NCBI GenBank assembly: GCA_018715885.1
Contig: DVKT01000062.1
Coordinates: 5,294-69,293 of the forward strand
Source of the DNA: Caccoplasma intestinavium
Lineage (GTDB): Bacteria; Bacteroidota; Bacteroidia; Bacteroidales; UBA11471
Direction of reading: 5' to 3'
Length of the DNA: 64,000 bases
This document shows, piece after piece, positions 8,858 through 17,358 of this stretch. A program made the position numbers and the translations under genes. The notes beneath the pieces were generated by a model that worked only from the letters and a program-made list of their open reading frames with translations, was not told the DNA's origin and did no database searches. Position 1 is the stretch's first letter; each line of letters starts with the position of its first letter.

Positions 8858-9451
8858 TTATTTTTGTTTGCTGGTATATCTATTGTTTAACAATCGTGTA
8901 ATTTCCGGAGTAATGTTATAAGAAGGTTTAATATAGAGTACGCTACTATTGTTGAGTATCGCTTCGTATCTGCCGTCTTTGTTGTACTCTTTGATGAAGT
9001 TGGTGATGGAATCAGTTACTTGGATAAGCATCTTTTGTTGCTCTTGCAACAATTCGTTTTCGAGTTGTTGAGCATAAGCCTGCAATTCCTGCTGTTTTTT
9101 GAGGAGACGTTGTTGTTCTTGTTCAAATCGTTCTTGCGAAAGGAAAGCATTGTTCTTGACTTTCCGTTCGAACTCGGCGACTTCTTTTTCCAGTTGGCGT
9201 CCTTTTTCATTTACCGTAGCCCGAGCATTTTCTTGTCGTGTAAGCATTTGTTCGTTCAGGTCTTTGGCCAGATTATAATTGCTCAACAAAGAATCGACTT
9301 CGACATAAGCGATGGGTAAATGGCCCGAAAAGTCGACTGTTTGGGCGGGAACGTTATTCTTTTCGACGGCAGTTTTTGCCGGTTCTTGGCAGCTTGTCGT
9401 GGCAAGGAGTATTCCGGCGATAGCCGTGGAAAGAGTAAAATATTTGTACAT
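8858..9451 (-). CDS. OmpH/Skp-family lipoprotein, putative periplasmic chaperone
   Basis: 197 residues. A lipoprotein signal ends in ATTSCQEP, so the mature protein begins at Cys about residue 21. The body (about 60-165) is a charged coiled coil rich in Gln, Glu and Lys (EFERKVKNNAFLSQERFEQE and following), with the IAYVEVDSLLSNYNLAKDL entry strand of OmpH/Skp proteins. Skp holds unfolded outer-membrane proteins in the periplasm; here membrane anchoring by lipid is inferred. It is transcribed alone and convergent with pgeF. Confidence 0.85.
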   Translation of the reverse strand: MYKYFTLSTAIAGILLATTSCQEPAKTAVEKNNVPAQTVDFSGHLPIAYVEVDSLLSNYNLAKDLNEQMLTRQENARATVNEKGRQLEKEVAEFERKVKNNAFLSQERFEQEQQRLLKKQQELQAYAQQLENELLQEQQKMLIQVTDSITNFIKEYNKDGRYEAILNNSSVLYIKPSYNITPEITRLLNNRYTSKQK

Positions 9452-9491
9452 ATTTATTATTTTGGTTTTGGTGAATAATGCAATTATCGGT

Positions 9492-9689
9492 TTATTGATG
9501 GAGGCCTTTCGTGTTACGGTCGGCGTAATCGGTAGAAAGAGCGCAGGTTATCCCTCTTTTTTTCATGTCGGGATTATCTCCGATATGAGTTTTAGGGAAA
9601 CGTCCGTCTTTGACAAAAAAAATTTTTATACCCAGTAACAATATCGAGACGGCCACAATTATTATGGTGAGTAGAATAACTTTTACCAT
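9492..9689 (-). CDS. Small single-pass membrane protein, conserved type, function unknown
   Basis: 65 residues: one N-terminal membrane helix (VKVILLTIIIVAVSILLLGI) followed by FPKTHIGDNPDMKKRGITCALSTDYADR. From memory, short Bacteroidales proteins with one N-terminal helix and a tail of this HIGDNP...KRGI.C type exist, which with the promoter box supports a real gene. The start at 9689 leaves a short leader after the TATATTTG box at 9710-9717; a second ATG at 9698 would be nearly leaderless. No function is known. Confidence 0.65.
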   Translation of the reverse strand: MVKVILLTIIIVAVSILLLGIKIFFVKDGRFPKTHIGDNPDMKKRGITCALSTDYADRNTKGLHQ

Positions 9690-9709
9690 ATAATTCATAT
9701 ATTTGTATG

Positions 9710-9717
9710 CAAATATA
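9710..9717 (-). promoter_or_regulatory. -7 box TATATTTG for the small membrane protein
   Basis: TAnnTTTG match on the minus strand about 20 bases before the ATG at 9689. Confidence 0.5.
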
Positions 9718-9838
9718 TATAAGAAACAGAGACTTGATACTTTTTACCGGTCGATTTGGGTGTTTATATTAATTTATAAAACTTTTTAACAAATGGAGAT
9801 TCTTGGTAAATTGGTCTAGTCTCATAAAAATAAGAACG

Positions 9839-11296
9839 ATGGGAATCAAAGACCTGAAACCTCAACTGATTTGGAGTTATTTCGATGAAATAACCCGGGT
9901 GCCTCGTCCTTCGAAGAAGGAGGAAAAAATACGAGCCTATCTGCTCGATTTTGCAAAAAAACACAATTTGACGGTACGTACCGATGCTACCGGAAATGTA
10001 CTTATCTGTAAGTCTGCTACTCCTGGTTGCGAAGATAGGCTGGGTGTCATCTTGCAGTCTCATATGGATATGGTGTGTGAAAAAAATGCCGGTGTGGAGC
10101 ATGATTTCGATAAAGATTCTATCGATGTATATATTGATGGCGAATGGGTGAAAGCCCGGGGTACGACTCTGGGAGCCGATAACGGTATCGGTATGGCGGC
10201 GGCTTTGGCTGTTTTGGCCTCCGACGATCTTGTACACCCGTCTCTTGAAGCGCTTTTTACGGTCGATGAAGAGACTGGGCTTACGGGTGCGTTCGGTATG
10301 GAAGAGGGATTTATCTCGGGCAAATATTTGCTCAATCTCGATTCGGAAGATGAGGCGGAAATATTTATCGGTTGTGCCGGCGGTATCGATACGACTTCTA
10401 CATTTACATATACGACTTATCCTTTCCCCGCCGGGTATGTGGCATTACGTATTTCTGTATCGAAATTGCAAGGCGGACATTCAGGTAGCGATATAAACGA
10501 GGGCCGGGGAAATGCCAATAAGATTTTGGCGCGCTTCTTGTGTCAGTGTATCGGTAAGTACGATATGCAGTTGTGTGCGATCGACGGGGGGAACTTGCGT
10601 AATGCGATTCCTCGGGAAGCATGGGCTGTGGTTGCCGTACCCGCCGATTGTAAGGAGGCGATGCGCGTAGACCTGAATATCTATCAGTCGGTTATAGAAT
10701 CGGAATTGGCGGCGGCCGATCCCGCAGTGGAGATAACGCTTGCTTCTTGCGATGCTCCGTCGGAGTGTATCGATAAAGCGACGGCCGTCGCTTTGTTGCG
10801 GTCGTTATATGCTTGTCCGCACGGAGTGATAGGTATGAGCCGGGATATTCCCGGGTTGGTCGAGACATCGACCAATCTGGCATCGGTGAAAATGAAAGAG
10901 GGGAATACGATCGTCGTGGCTACCAGCCAGCGCAGTTCGGTCGAGTCGTTCAAAAAAGATATTGCCGGGCAGATAGAAAACCTGTTTGCTTTGGCAGGGG
11001 CTGTCCCTGCTCACGGAGACGGTTATCCGGGTTGGAAGCCCAACTTGAAATCTCCTTTGCTCGATGTGGCAGTAAAGGCCTATGAGGAACTATACGATGT
11101 AACCCCTGCCGTGAAAGCTATTCATGCCGGTCTCGAATGCGGCCTTTTCTTGGAAAAGAATCCTGGACTTCACATGATTTCGTTCGGTCCGACGTTGAGA
11201 GGTGTGCATTCTCCCGACGAGAAAATGCACATTCCTGCCGTGGAGAAATTCTGGAATCATCTGACCTTGATTTTGAAGAAATTGGCAGGACATTAA
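9839..11296 (+). CDS. pepD: Aminoacyl-histidine dipeptidase (PepD, M20 family)
   Basis: Zinc-dependent cytosolic dipeptidase that cleaves Xaa-His and other dipeptides. The 485 residues match the usual length. Visible metal and catalytic segments are LQSHMDMVCEKN (His and Asp ligands), GTTLGADNGIGMA, FTVDEETGLTGAFG (catalytic Glu pair) and NLDSEDEAEIFIGCAGG, with the dimerisation lid between about 200 and 390 and the final His in GPTLRGVHSPDE. The start at 9839 (MGIKDLKPQLIWSYFDEI) matches the family; upstream in-frame codons do not resemble it. A terminator follows. Confidence 0.95.
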   Translation: MGIKDLKPQLIWSYFDEITRVPRPSKKEEKIRAYLLDFAKKHNLTVRTDATGNVLICKSATPGCEDRLGVILQSHMDMVCEKNAGVEHDFDKDSIDVYIDGEWVKARGTTLGADNGIGMAAALAVLASDDLVHPSLEALFTVDEETGLTGAFGMEEGFISGKYLLNLDSEDEAEIFIGCAGGIDTTSTFTYTTYPFPAGYVALRISVSKLQGGHSGSDINEGRGNANKILARFLCQCIGKYDMQLCAIDGGNLRNAIPREAWAVVAVPADCKEAMRVDLNIYQSVIESELAAADPAVEITLASCDAPSECIDKATAVALLRSLYACPHGVIGMSRDIPGLVETSTNLASVKMKEGNTIVVATSQRSSVESFKKDIAGQIENLFALAGAVPAHGDGYPGWKPNLKSPLLDVAVKAYEELYDVTPAVKAIHAGLECGLFLEKNPGLHMISFGPTLRGVHSPDEKMHIPAVEKFWNHLTLILKKLAGH

Positions 11297-11315
11297 AAAT
11301 ACACTTCTTTAAATA

Positions 11316-11352
11316 AAAACAGCGCAATCCTTTCAAGGATTGCGCTGTTTTT
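11316..11352 (+). terminator. Intrinsic terminator after pepD
   Basis: AAACAGCGCAATCC pairs with GGATTGCGCTGTTT around TTTCAA, followed by TTGC. It may also act on the convergent GH28 gene. Confidence 0.85.
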
Positions 11353-11391
11353 GCTTATCATCGGCATATATCGAAAGAGGTCTTGTTTTGT

Positions 11392-12861
11392 TTAATCCAT
11401 GATTTTCTCTTTTTCTCCGACCGATTTTATTGATTTCCCGTTAATCGAAACTTTTTTCACGTTTTGCAGGGAAATGGACTTTTGGTTTTTGGGAGCAATG
11501 GTAACGTTTTCCATTTGGACATTTTCGGATTGGCGAATGATTGCACCAGTTTCTGTTCCCGAAATATAGATATTTTTCAGGTTGATGTTGTTGATAGGCA
11601 TTTCGGGTAGTCCGTTGAAAAGCATGGCACATCGGCCGCCGATTGCTTTTACGTCCGAGATATAGATATTTCGGAATTGCGGAGTTCCTTCATCGACAGG
11701 AACAGGTCGGTTATCGCTATTTTTTACGCCATAGTAAAGGTCGAAGAGAATATTTTCATTTGCGATTTCAAACATATTGATGCGGTTGCAGTAAATGTTT
11801 TCGACAATGCCGCCACGGCCTCTTGTGCTTTTGAATCGTATGCCCACGTCGGTACCGATAAATGTACAGTTGTCGATGAAAATATTTTTTACACCACCCG
11901 ACATTTCGCTACCTACGACAAATCCGCCGTGTCCATGATATACGACGTTGTTCCGCGCGATCACGTTTTGACAGGGCCAGCCGCGCATGCGTCCCTCTTT
12001 GTCTTTTCCCGATTTGATGCAGATGGCATCGTCGCCGGCATCAAATACGCAATCATAAATGACTACCCGGTTGCAGGATTCGACGTCGAGGGCATCGCCG
12101 TTTTGCGAGTACCAGGGATTGATAACCGTTACTTGGTGTATGGTGAGTTCTTCGCAGTGAATAGGGTGTATGCACCATGCCGGAGAGTTACGGAACGTAA
12201 TACCTTGCAATAGTACGTTTTTGCACTCGTAGAGCCGTACCATGTTGGGTCGTCCTTCACCTTCTTTGGCAGCCTGACTCGGATACCATACATCTTCTTT
12301 TTCGTTGACGACACCCCCGGAAGCAACTCGTTGTTTCCACTGTCCGGCCGTCAGTTTGCTGCGTTTTACCATACGCCAGGTGTTGCCATTTCCATCGAAA
12401 ACGCCATGCCCGGTAATGGCGATGTTCCGGGCATTATCGGCATATATGGGAGAAAGCGACAATGCATGTTTGGGGGCGTTCGGTTTTTTATAATGGCTGT
12501 GGTCTTCGGTAAAAAGAACGAAGGCATTTCTTTCGGTATAGAGGTTGACTCCGCTCTGCAATTTGATGGGGCCGGTGATCCAGAAACCGGCAGGAATGAC
12601 GACCGTACCACCTCCTTTTTGGCTTACGGTGGCAATGGCGTTGTTTATGGCTTGGGTATTCAATGTCTTTCCGTCGGGAGTAGCGCCGAAGTCGGTAATG
12701 CATACTTTATAATCGGGGAATTGGGGTTGGACGACCTTTTCCATGGGGAACGGCAGTCCGTTGTAGACCGAGTCGGGTATAGCTTCTGTCGACCGGGCTT
12801 GAAGAGGCAATGAGATACATGTAAGAAGTACTCCGCAGATTTTTAGGATTTGTTTTTTCAT
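11392..12861 (-). CDS. Glycoside hydrolase family 28 protein (polygalacturonase-like)
   Basis: 489 residues with a signal peptide (about 1-22). GH28 enzymes cut alpha-1,4-galacturonide bonds of pectin by inversion, using three Asp residues. The active-site blocks are visible: NGDALDVES (first Asp), DAGDDAICIKSGKD (Asp pair), GHGGFVVGSEMSGG (His) and RFKSTRGRGG (substrate-binding Arg and Lys). The N-terminal FGATPDGKTLNTQAINNAI segment is typical of the right-handed beta-helix start. Export suggests the periplasm or outer face. Uronates released by such enzymes would feed the KDG pathway genes at the right end of the window, but the two loci are about 48 kb apart. Confidence 0.93.
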   Translation of the reverse strand: MKKQILKICGVLLTCISLPLQARSTEAIPDSVYNGLPFPMEKVVQPQFPDYKVCITDFGATPDGKTLNTQAINNAIATVSQKGGGTVVIPAGFWITGPIKLQSGVNLYTERNAFVLFTEDHSHYKKPNAPKHALSLSPIYADNARNIAITGHGVFDGNGNTWRMVKRSKLTAGQWKQRVASGGVVNEKEDVWYPSQAAKEGEGRPNMVRLYECKNVLLQGITFRNSPAWCIHPIHCEELTIHQVTVINPWYSQNGDALDVESCNRVVIYDCVFDAGDDAICIKSGKDKEGRMRGWPCQNVIARNNVVYHGHGGFVVGSEMSGGVKNIFIDNCTFIGTDVGIRFKSTRGRGGIVENIYCNRINMFEIANENILFDLYYGVKNSDNRPVPVDEGTPQFRNIYISDVKAIGGRCAMLFNGLPEMPINNINLKNIYISGTETGAIIRQSENVQMENVTIAPKNQKSISLQNVKKVSINGKSIKSVGEKEKIMD

Positions 12862-13144
12862 GTCGATGGAAAATAGGTGAATGTTTTTTTTTGATTTAAA
12901 ATTAGACTGATAACTTCTGTAATGGTTTAGATTGATAGAAGTTAATTTATTTAAAATGTTAATGGAACCGGTATGCCGGAAGATATTCTGTTTGCACAGG
13001 AAAATGCGTGTCGGACTATGCGTGAAGGCAATTCCTGTTTTGTAATAAGAAAAAGTTGCATTTGATGCAGAAAAAATAAAAAAATGTAGGAGTTTTGAGA
13101 TATTTTACGTAATATTGCCGTCGAAAACGAAATTCAGATTATAT
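12862..13144. other. Intergenic between GH28 gene and thr leader, no further gene seen
   Basis: AT-rich divergent spacer. It must hold the promoters for the GH28 gene and for the thr leader, but no exact TAnnTTTG box was found; TAATATTG at about 13111-13118 is a weak variant ahead of the leader peptide. Confidence 0.4.
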
Positions 13145-13192
13145 ATGCACTACCGGAATATAACGACTTTTTTTATTATGACAACCCCTTAG
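13145..13192 (+). CDS. thrL: thr operon leader peptide (putative, 15 aa)
   Basis: ATG at 13145 begins a 15-codon frame reading MHYRNITTFFIMTTP and ending in TAG at 13190. Four of its 15 residues are threonine (two Thr-Thr pairs) and two are isoleucine, the end products that depend on thrA. It lies just before a hairpin and a T-tract upstream of thrA, the layout of a ribosome-mediated attenuator as in the enterobacterial thrL. The pattern is read directly; its regulatory role is inferred. There is no clear Shine-Dalgarno, which is common in this phylum. Confidence 0.65.
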   Translation: MHYRNITTFFIMTTP

Positions 13193-13226
13193 GGGGTCAG
13201 TTATTATTTTCCGTGCGTTTTTACTA

Positions 13227-13260
13227 TCCTCCGCAAAGGAGGAGAATTTTCTCTTTTTTA
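13227..13260 (+). terminator. Attenuator terminator upstream of thrA
   Basis: TCCTCC and GGAGGA form a stem around GCAAA, followed by GAATTTTCTCTTTTTT. An upstream hairpin ACCCC/GGGGT (13184-13197) overlaps the leader peptide's Thr codons and stop. Its GGGGG can alternatively pair with the CCUCC of the terminator, a possible antiterminator. Confidence 0.6.
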
Positions 13261-13340
13261 TTTTTAGTTAATATGGTACTGATGAAAAATGGGTGAGGTC
13301 AACTATTTTTCTCAGTCATGAAATTTGTATATACATCTCT

Positions 13341-15776
13341 ATGAAAGTACTGAAATTCGGCGGCACCTCTGTGGGGTCTGTCAAGAGCTTGAAAAATGTA
13401 AAACAAATTGTGGAATCTTGTCAGGAGCCGGTTATTGTTGTCGTTTCGGCTCTGGGCGGGATTACCGATAAATTGTTGGAAACGGCGCGGGAAGCTGCGG
13501 CCGGTTCACTCGATTATCAAGATAATTTGCGTGAAATTATCGCCCGTCATCATGATATCATTGCCGGTGTCGTCCCCGAAGAGCGACAAGAGGAGGTTTG
13601 CGCCCAGACCGATGCTCTTCTCGACGAATTGTCGAATATCTATAAGGGTGTTTCTCTTATTCGGGATTTGTCGGCTAAGACGCAGAATATCATTGTAAGT
13701 TACGGTGAACGTCTGTCATCGTTCATCATCAGCCGCATTATCGACGGTGCTGAGCATTACGATTCGCGCACATTCATCAAGACCGAGTCTCAGTTTGAAA
13801 AAAATATAGTTGATTTCGAGATTACCAACGCTCTTATACATGAGACTTTTACTCAACTCCCGCAGGTCGCTTTGGTGCCGGGTTTTATTTCATCGGATAG
13901 CCGTACGGGTGAAGTTACCAATTTGGGGCGTGGCGGTTCCGATTATACAGCGGCTATTATCGCTGCGGCACTCGATGCCTCCCGTCTCGAAATATGGACT
14001 GATGTCGACGGGTTTATGACGGCCGATCCCCGAGTTATCAACAATACCTATGTCATCGAACAGCTCTCTTTTACCGAGGCGATGGAATTGTGTAATTTCG
14101 GGGCAAAGGTGATCTATCCGCCGACGATTTATCCCGTTTATCACAAAAATATTCCCATTGTTATAAAAAATACGTTCAATCCCGAAGTACCCGGTACGCT
14201 TATTACCGAGGCGACCCACGCTTCCGACGGTAAGGCCATCAAGGGAATATCGTCGATAAACGATACCTGTCTTATTACCGTTTCGGGATTGGGTATGGTG
14301 GGTGTTATCGGTGTCAATCATCGTATTTTCAGGGCGTTGGCGCAGTCGGGTATCAGTGTGTTTCTCGTGTCGCAAGCTGCTTCGGAAAACAATACTTCGA
14401 TCGCCGTGCGTAATGCCGATGCCGATAAGGCTATCTCCGTTCTTAATAATGAATTCGCCCACGAAATAGAGATGGGCGAGATGAGCGAGGCTTTTGCCGA
14501 GCGGGATTTGGCGACGGTCGCCATTGTGGGAGAGAATATGAAACATACGCCCGGCATAGCGGGAAAACTGTTCAATACGTTGGGCCGTAACGGTATCAAT
14601 GTCATTGCTTGTGCACAAGGTGCCAGTGAGACCAACATTTCGTTTGTCATCGAACGGGGCAGTTTGCGGAAGGCGCTGAATGTTATACACGACTCGTTTT
14701 TCCTTTCCGATACGCAGGTGCTCAATGTTTTTATCGCCGGTATCGGTTTGGTGGGAAGCAATCTGCTCGATCAGATACGCAGTCAGCAACCTCGTTTGCT
14801 GAAAGAAAAATCTTTACGTATCAATATCGTAGGTCTTTCCAATTCCCGGCAGTCGGTCTTCTGTCGTGAAGGTATTTCCCTCGACAACTATGAGGAGGTA
14901 TTGAAAGCTTCTCCCGTAAAAAGTACACCCGAAGAGATTCGCGATTCGATTATCAAGATGAATATTTTCAATTCGGTTTTTGTCGATTGTACGGCCAGTC
15001 CCGAGATTGCCGCCATATACCAGCAGTTGCTCGATCATAACGTATCGGTCGTGGCTGCCAATAAGGTGGCGGCTTCGTCGGACTATGAGAATTATGCTTG
15101 GCTGAAACAGACGGCGCGACGGCGCGATGTAAAGTTCCTTTTCGAGACGAATGTCGGGGCGGGATTGCCCATTATCAATACGATAAACAGCCTTATAAAT
15201 AGCGGCGATACCATATTGCGTATCGAGGCGGTCGTTTCGGGAACGCTCAATTATATATTCAATGTTTTGAGCGAGGACGTGCCGTTGAGCCGAGCCATAC
15301 ACATGGCGAAAGAGGAGGGGTATAGCGAACCCGATCCTCGTGTCGATCTGAGCGGACAAGACGTGCTTCGCAAGTTGGTGATTCTTGCCCGGGAAGCCGG
15401 CTATCGTATCGAGCAGAGCGATGTGCAGAAAGACCTCTTTATTCCGGAAAAGTATTTTGAGGGTTCACTCGATGATTTCTGGAAAGAGATTCCCGAACTC
15501 GATGCCGAGTTTGAGCAACGTCGTAGGGAGGTTGCCGCACAGGGGAAACGTTTCCGTTTCGTTGCCTCTCTGTCCGAGGGAAAGGCCCGTATCGGATTAC
15601 AAGCCGTGGGTCGCGAACACCCGTTCTATGAATTGGAAGGCAGTAATAATGTCATACTCATAACGACCGACCGTTATAACGAGTATCCGATGATTATCAA
15701 GGGGTATGGTGCCGGTGCTCCGGTTACGGCTGCCGGTGTGTTTGCCGATATTATAGGAATTGCCAATATACGATAA
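13341..15776 (+). CDS. thrA: Bifunctional aspartate kinase / homoserine dehydrogenase I
   Basis: First and third steps from aspartate to threonine. The kinase part begins MKVLKFGGTSVGS and has GFISSDSRTGEVTNLGRGGSDYTA; two ACT regions follow (about 310-460, for example SVFLVSQAASENNTSIAV); the dehydrogenase part has the NAD(P) loop IAGIGLVGSNLLDQI, VVAANKVA, EAVVSGTLNYI and SEPDPRVDLSGQDVLRKLVIL. The 811 residues are normal for the fusion. The start at 13341 gives the family N-terminus; the upstream in-frame codons from 13293 do not resemble it. It is preceded by a threonine-rich leader and attenuator and followed after 12 bases by apgM. Confidence 0.97.
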   Translation: MKVLKFGGTSVGSVKSLKNVKQIVESCQEPVIVVVSALGGITDKLLETAREAAAGSLDYQDNLREIIARHHDIIAGVVPEERQEEVCAQTDALLDELSNIYKGVSLIRDLSAKTQNIIVSYGERLSSFIISRIIDGAEHYDSRTFIKTESQFEKNIVDFEITNALIHETFTQLPQVALVPGFISSDSRTGEVTNLGRGGSDYTAAIIAAALDASRLEIWTDVDGFMTADPRVINNTYVIEQLSFTEAMELCNFGAKVIYPPTIYPVYHKNIPIVIKNTFNPEVPGTLITEATHASDGKAIKGISSINDTCLITVSGLGMVGVIGVNHRIFRALAQSGISVFLVSQAASENNTSIAVRNADADKAISVLNNEFAHEIEMGEMSEAFAERDLATVAIVGENMKHTPGIAGKLFNTLGRNGINVIACAQGASETNISFVIERGSLRKALNVIHDSFFLSDTQVLNVFIAGIGLVGSNLLDQIRSQQPRLLKEKSLRINIVGLSNSRQSVFCREGISLDNYEEVLKASPVKSTPEEIRDSIIKMNIFNSVFVDCTASPEIAAIYQQLLDHNVSVVAANKVAASSDYENYAWLKQTARRRDVKFLFETNVGAGLPIINTINSLINSGDTILRIEAVVSGTLNYIFNVLSEDVPLSRAIHMAKEEGYSEPDPRVDLSGQDVLRKLVILAREAGYRIEQSDVQKDLFIPEKYFEGSLDDFWKEIPELDAEFEQRRREVAAQGKRFRFVASLSEGKARIGLQAVGREHPFYELEGSNNVILITTDRYNEYPMIIKGYGAGAPVTAAGVFADIIGIANIR

Positions 15777-15788
15777 ATATAAGACGCG

Positions 15789-17003
15789 ATGAAATATATC
15801 ATTGTTTTGGGAGACGGTATGGCCGATGAGCCGATCCCTTCGCTGGGCGGTCGTACTCCCATACAGGCGGCCGATACTCCGGCTATGGACTGGCTCGCGG
15901 CACATGGCCGGTGCGGCAGATTACATACCGTGCCAGCCGGTTTCGAGCCGGGAAGTGAAATTGCCAATATGGCTATTTTGGGGTATGACTTGCCGACGGT
16001 GTTTGAGGGGCGCGGTTCACTCGAAGCCGCCAGTATGGGGGTGGATATTCTTCCCGGTGAAATGGCCATGCGATGTAATCTTATCTGCATCGAGGACGGA
16101 AAAATAAAGAACCATTCGGCCGGGCATATTTCGAGCGAAGAAGCTCATGAGCTCATTTACTTTCTTCAGCAGGAGTTGGGTGATGAAATTGTACACTTCT
16201 ATCCCGGAGTCTCTTATCGGCATTTGCTGAAAATCAAAGGTGGCGACAAGCATTTGCATTGTACCCCTCCCCATGATGTGCCCGGAGCACCTTTCCGAGA
16301 TGTATTGGTGCGGCCTCTCGATCCGAAAGCAACCGATACGGCTTATCTGATAAACCGTCTGATTATACGTTCTCAGGAGATTCTTCCCTTGCATCCGGTG
16401 AACTTGCGCCGCAAGGCCGAGGGAAAAGATATGGCCAATAGCATTTGGCCGTGGTCGCCCGGATATAAGCCATGTATGGAACCCTTGTCTTCTCATTTCG
16501 GGATCAAGAGTGGTGCGGTTATTTCGGCGGTTGACCTTATCAAGGGTATCGGCGTATATGCCGGATTACGTTCTATCGATGTGCCCGGTGCTACGGGTCT
16601 TTATGATACCGATTATGAAGGGAAAGTAGCTGCTGCGATCGAAGCATTGAAAACCGATGATTTCGTTTATCTGCATATCGAGGCGAGCGATGAGGCCGGC
16701 CACGAGGGCAATGCCGAATTGAAGAAGACGACTGTCGAATATCTCGATCATCGGGTACTCCGCCCGTTGCTCAGTGCGGCCGATTCTTTTGGAGAGCCTT
16801 TGACGATCGCCCTTTTGCCCGATCACCCGACGCCCTGCCGGTTGAAAACACATACCAATGCCCCTATACCGTTTATTATTTACAAACCCGGGGAAACCCC
16901 CGACTCGGTACAGGTTTATGACGAAGATAGCGTGTCCGACGGGTATTATGGAACATTGTCGGGTAATGAATTTATTCATGCTTTTTTTGCCGACCCCGAA
17001 TAG
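15789..17003 (+). CDS. ApgM-family phosphoglycerate mutase homologue, probable homoserine kinase
   Basis: 404 residues of the alkaline-phosphatase superfamily, in the cofactor-independent phosphoglycerate mutase (archaeal, ApgM) branch. Metal-site segments are LGDGMAD (residues 7-13), HIEASDEAGHEGN and LPDHPTP. Its place between thrA and thrC, with no GHMP-type thrB anywhere in the window, fits the proposal that this subfamily supplies the homoserine kinase step in Bacteroidota. That assignment is from context and known family proposals, not from the active site itself, so true mutase activity remains possible. Confidence 0.85.
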   Translation: MKYIIVLGDGMADEPIPSLGGRTPIQAADTPAMDWLAAHGRCGRLHTVPAGFEPGSEIANMAILGYDLPTVFEGRGSLEAASMGVDILPGEMAMRCNLICIEDGKIKNHSAGHISSEEAHELIYFLQQELGDEIVHFYPGVSYRHLLKIKGGDKHLHCTPPHDVPGAPFRDVLVRPLDPKATDTAYLINRLIIRSQEILPLHPVNLRRKAEGKDMANSIWPWSPGYKPCMEPLSSHFGIKSGAVISAVDLIKGIGVYAGLRSIDVPGATGLYDTDYEGKVAAAIEALKTDDFVYLHIEASDEAGHEGNAELKKTTVEYLDHRVLRPLLSAADSFGEPLTIALLPDHPTPCRLKTHTNAPIPFIIYKPGETPDSVQVYDEDSVSDGYYGTLSGNEFIHAFFADPE

Positions 17004-17277
17004 GATAGAGGAAGTGTATGAGGAAAGAGTTACGAGCTTTACATTTAATGCTCGACTTTTTCCTGTCGAGGCTATGGCTTGCAGTGGAGCAGAGAAGCTC
17101 TTGGCACTTAAAAATGCAGAACTTTTCCCGCATTTAAGAAAAAGGAGGCTTTTCAATTAATCTTTAAAAATGTGATAAGTAAATAATTGAAACGCTTGTT
17201 GGAATATTTCAAGAATATTCTGCTTTGTATGCCCGTAAAAAGAACTTCTTTTAAGAAGCTGTTCCCGGAAAAAAATC
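17004..17277. other. Intergenic apgM-thrC spacer, no gene seen
   Basis: An open frame crosses part of this stretch but its start lies inside apgM in another frame and it resembles nothing; it is taken as chance. Confidence 0.4.
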
Positions 17278-17285
17278 TATCTTTG
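17278..17285 (+). promoter_or_regulatory. -7 box TATCTTTG for thrC
   Basis: Exact TAnnTTTG match 74 bases before the thrC ATG, so thrC can be transcribed apart from thrA. The leader that follows contains an 11-bp imperfect hairpin (about 17310-17337, GGAATCCTTTT with AAAAGGACTCC) without a T-tract. Confidence 0.6.
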
Positions 17286-17358
17286 TATCGGTAGCAGCAA
17301 GCTCTTCTGGAATCCTTTTCTCCGGAAAAAGGACTCCAAAGTAATAAGATAAATAATC

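Noticed and set aside
13890..14789. 299-codon open frame antisense to thrA
   Set aside because: Opposite conserved aspartate kinase and ACT regions; no domain features.
16858..17160. 100-codon open frame across the apgM-thrC gap
   Set aside because: Its start lies inside apgM in another frame and the product resembles nothing.
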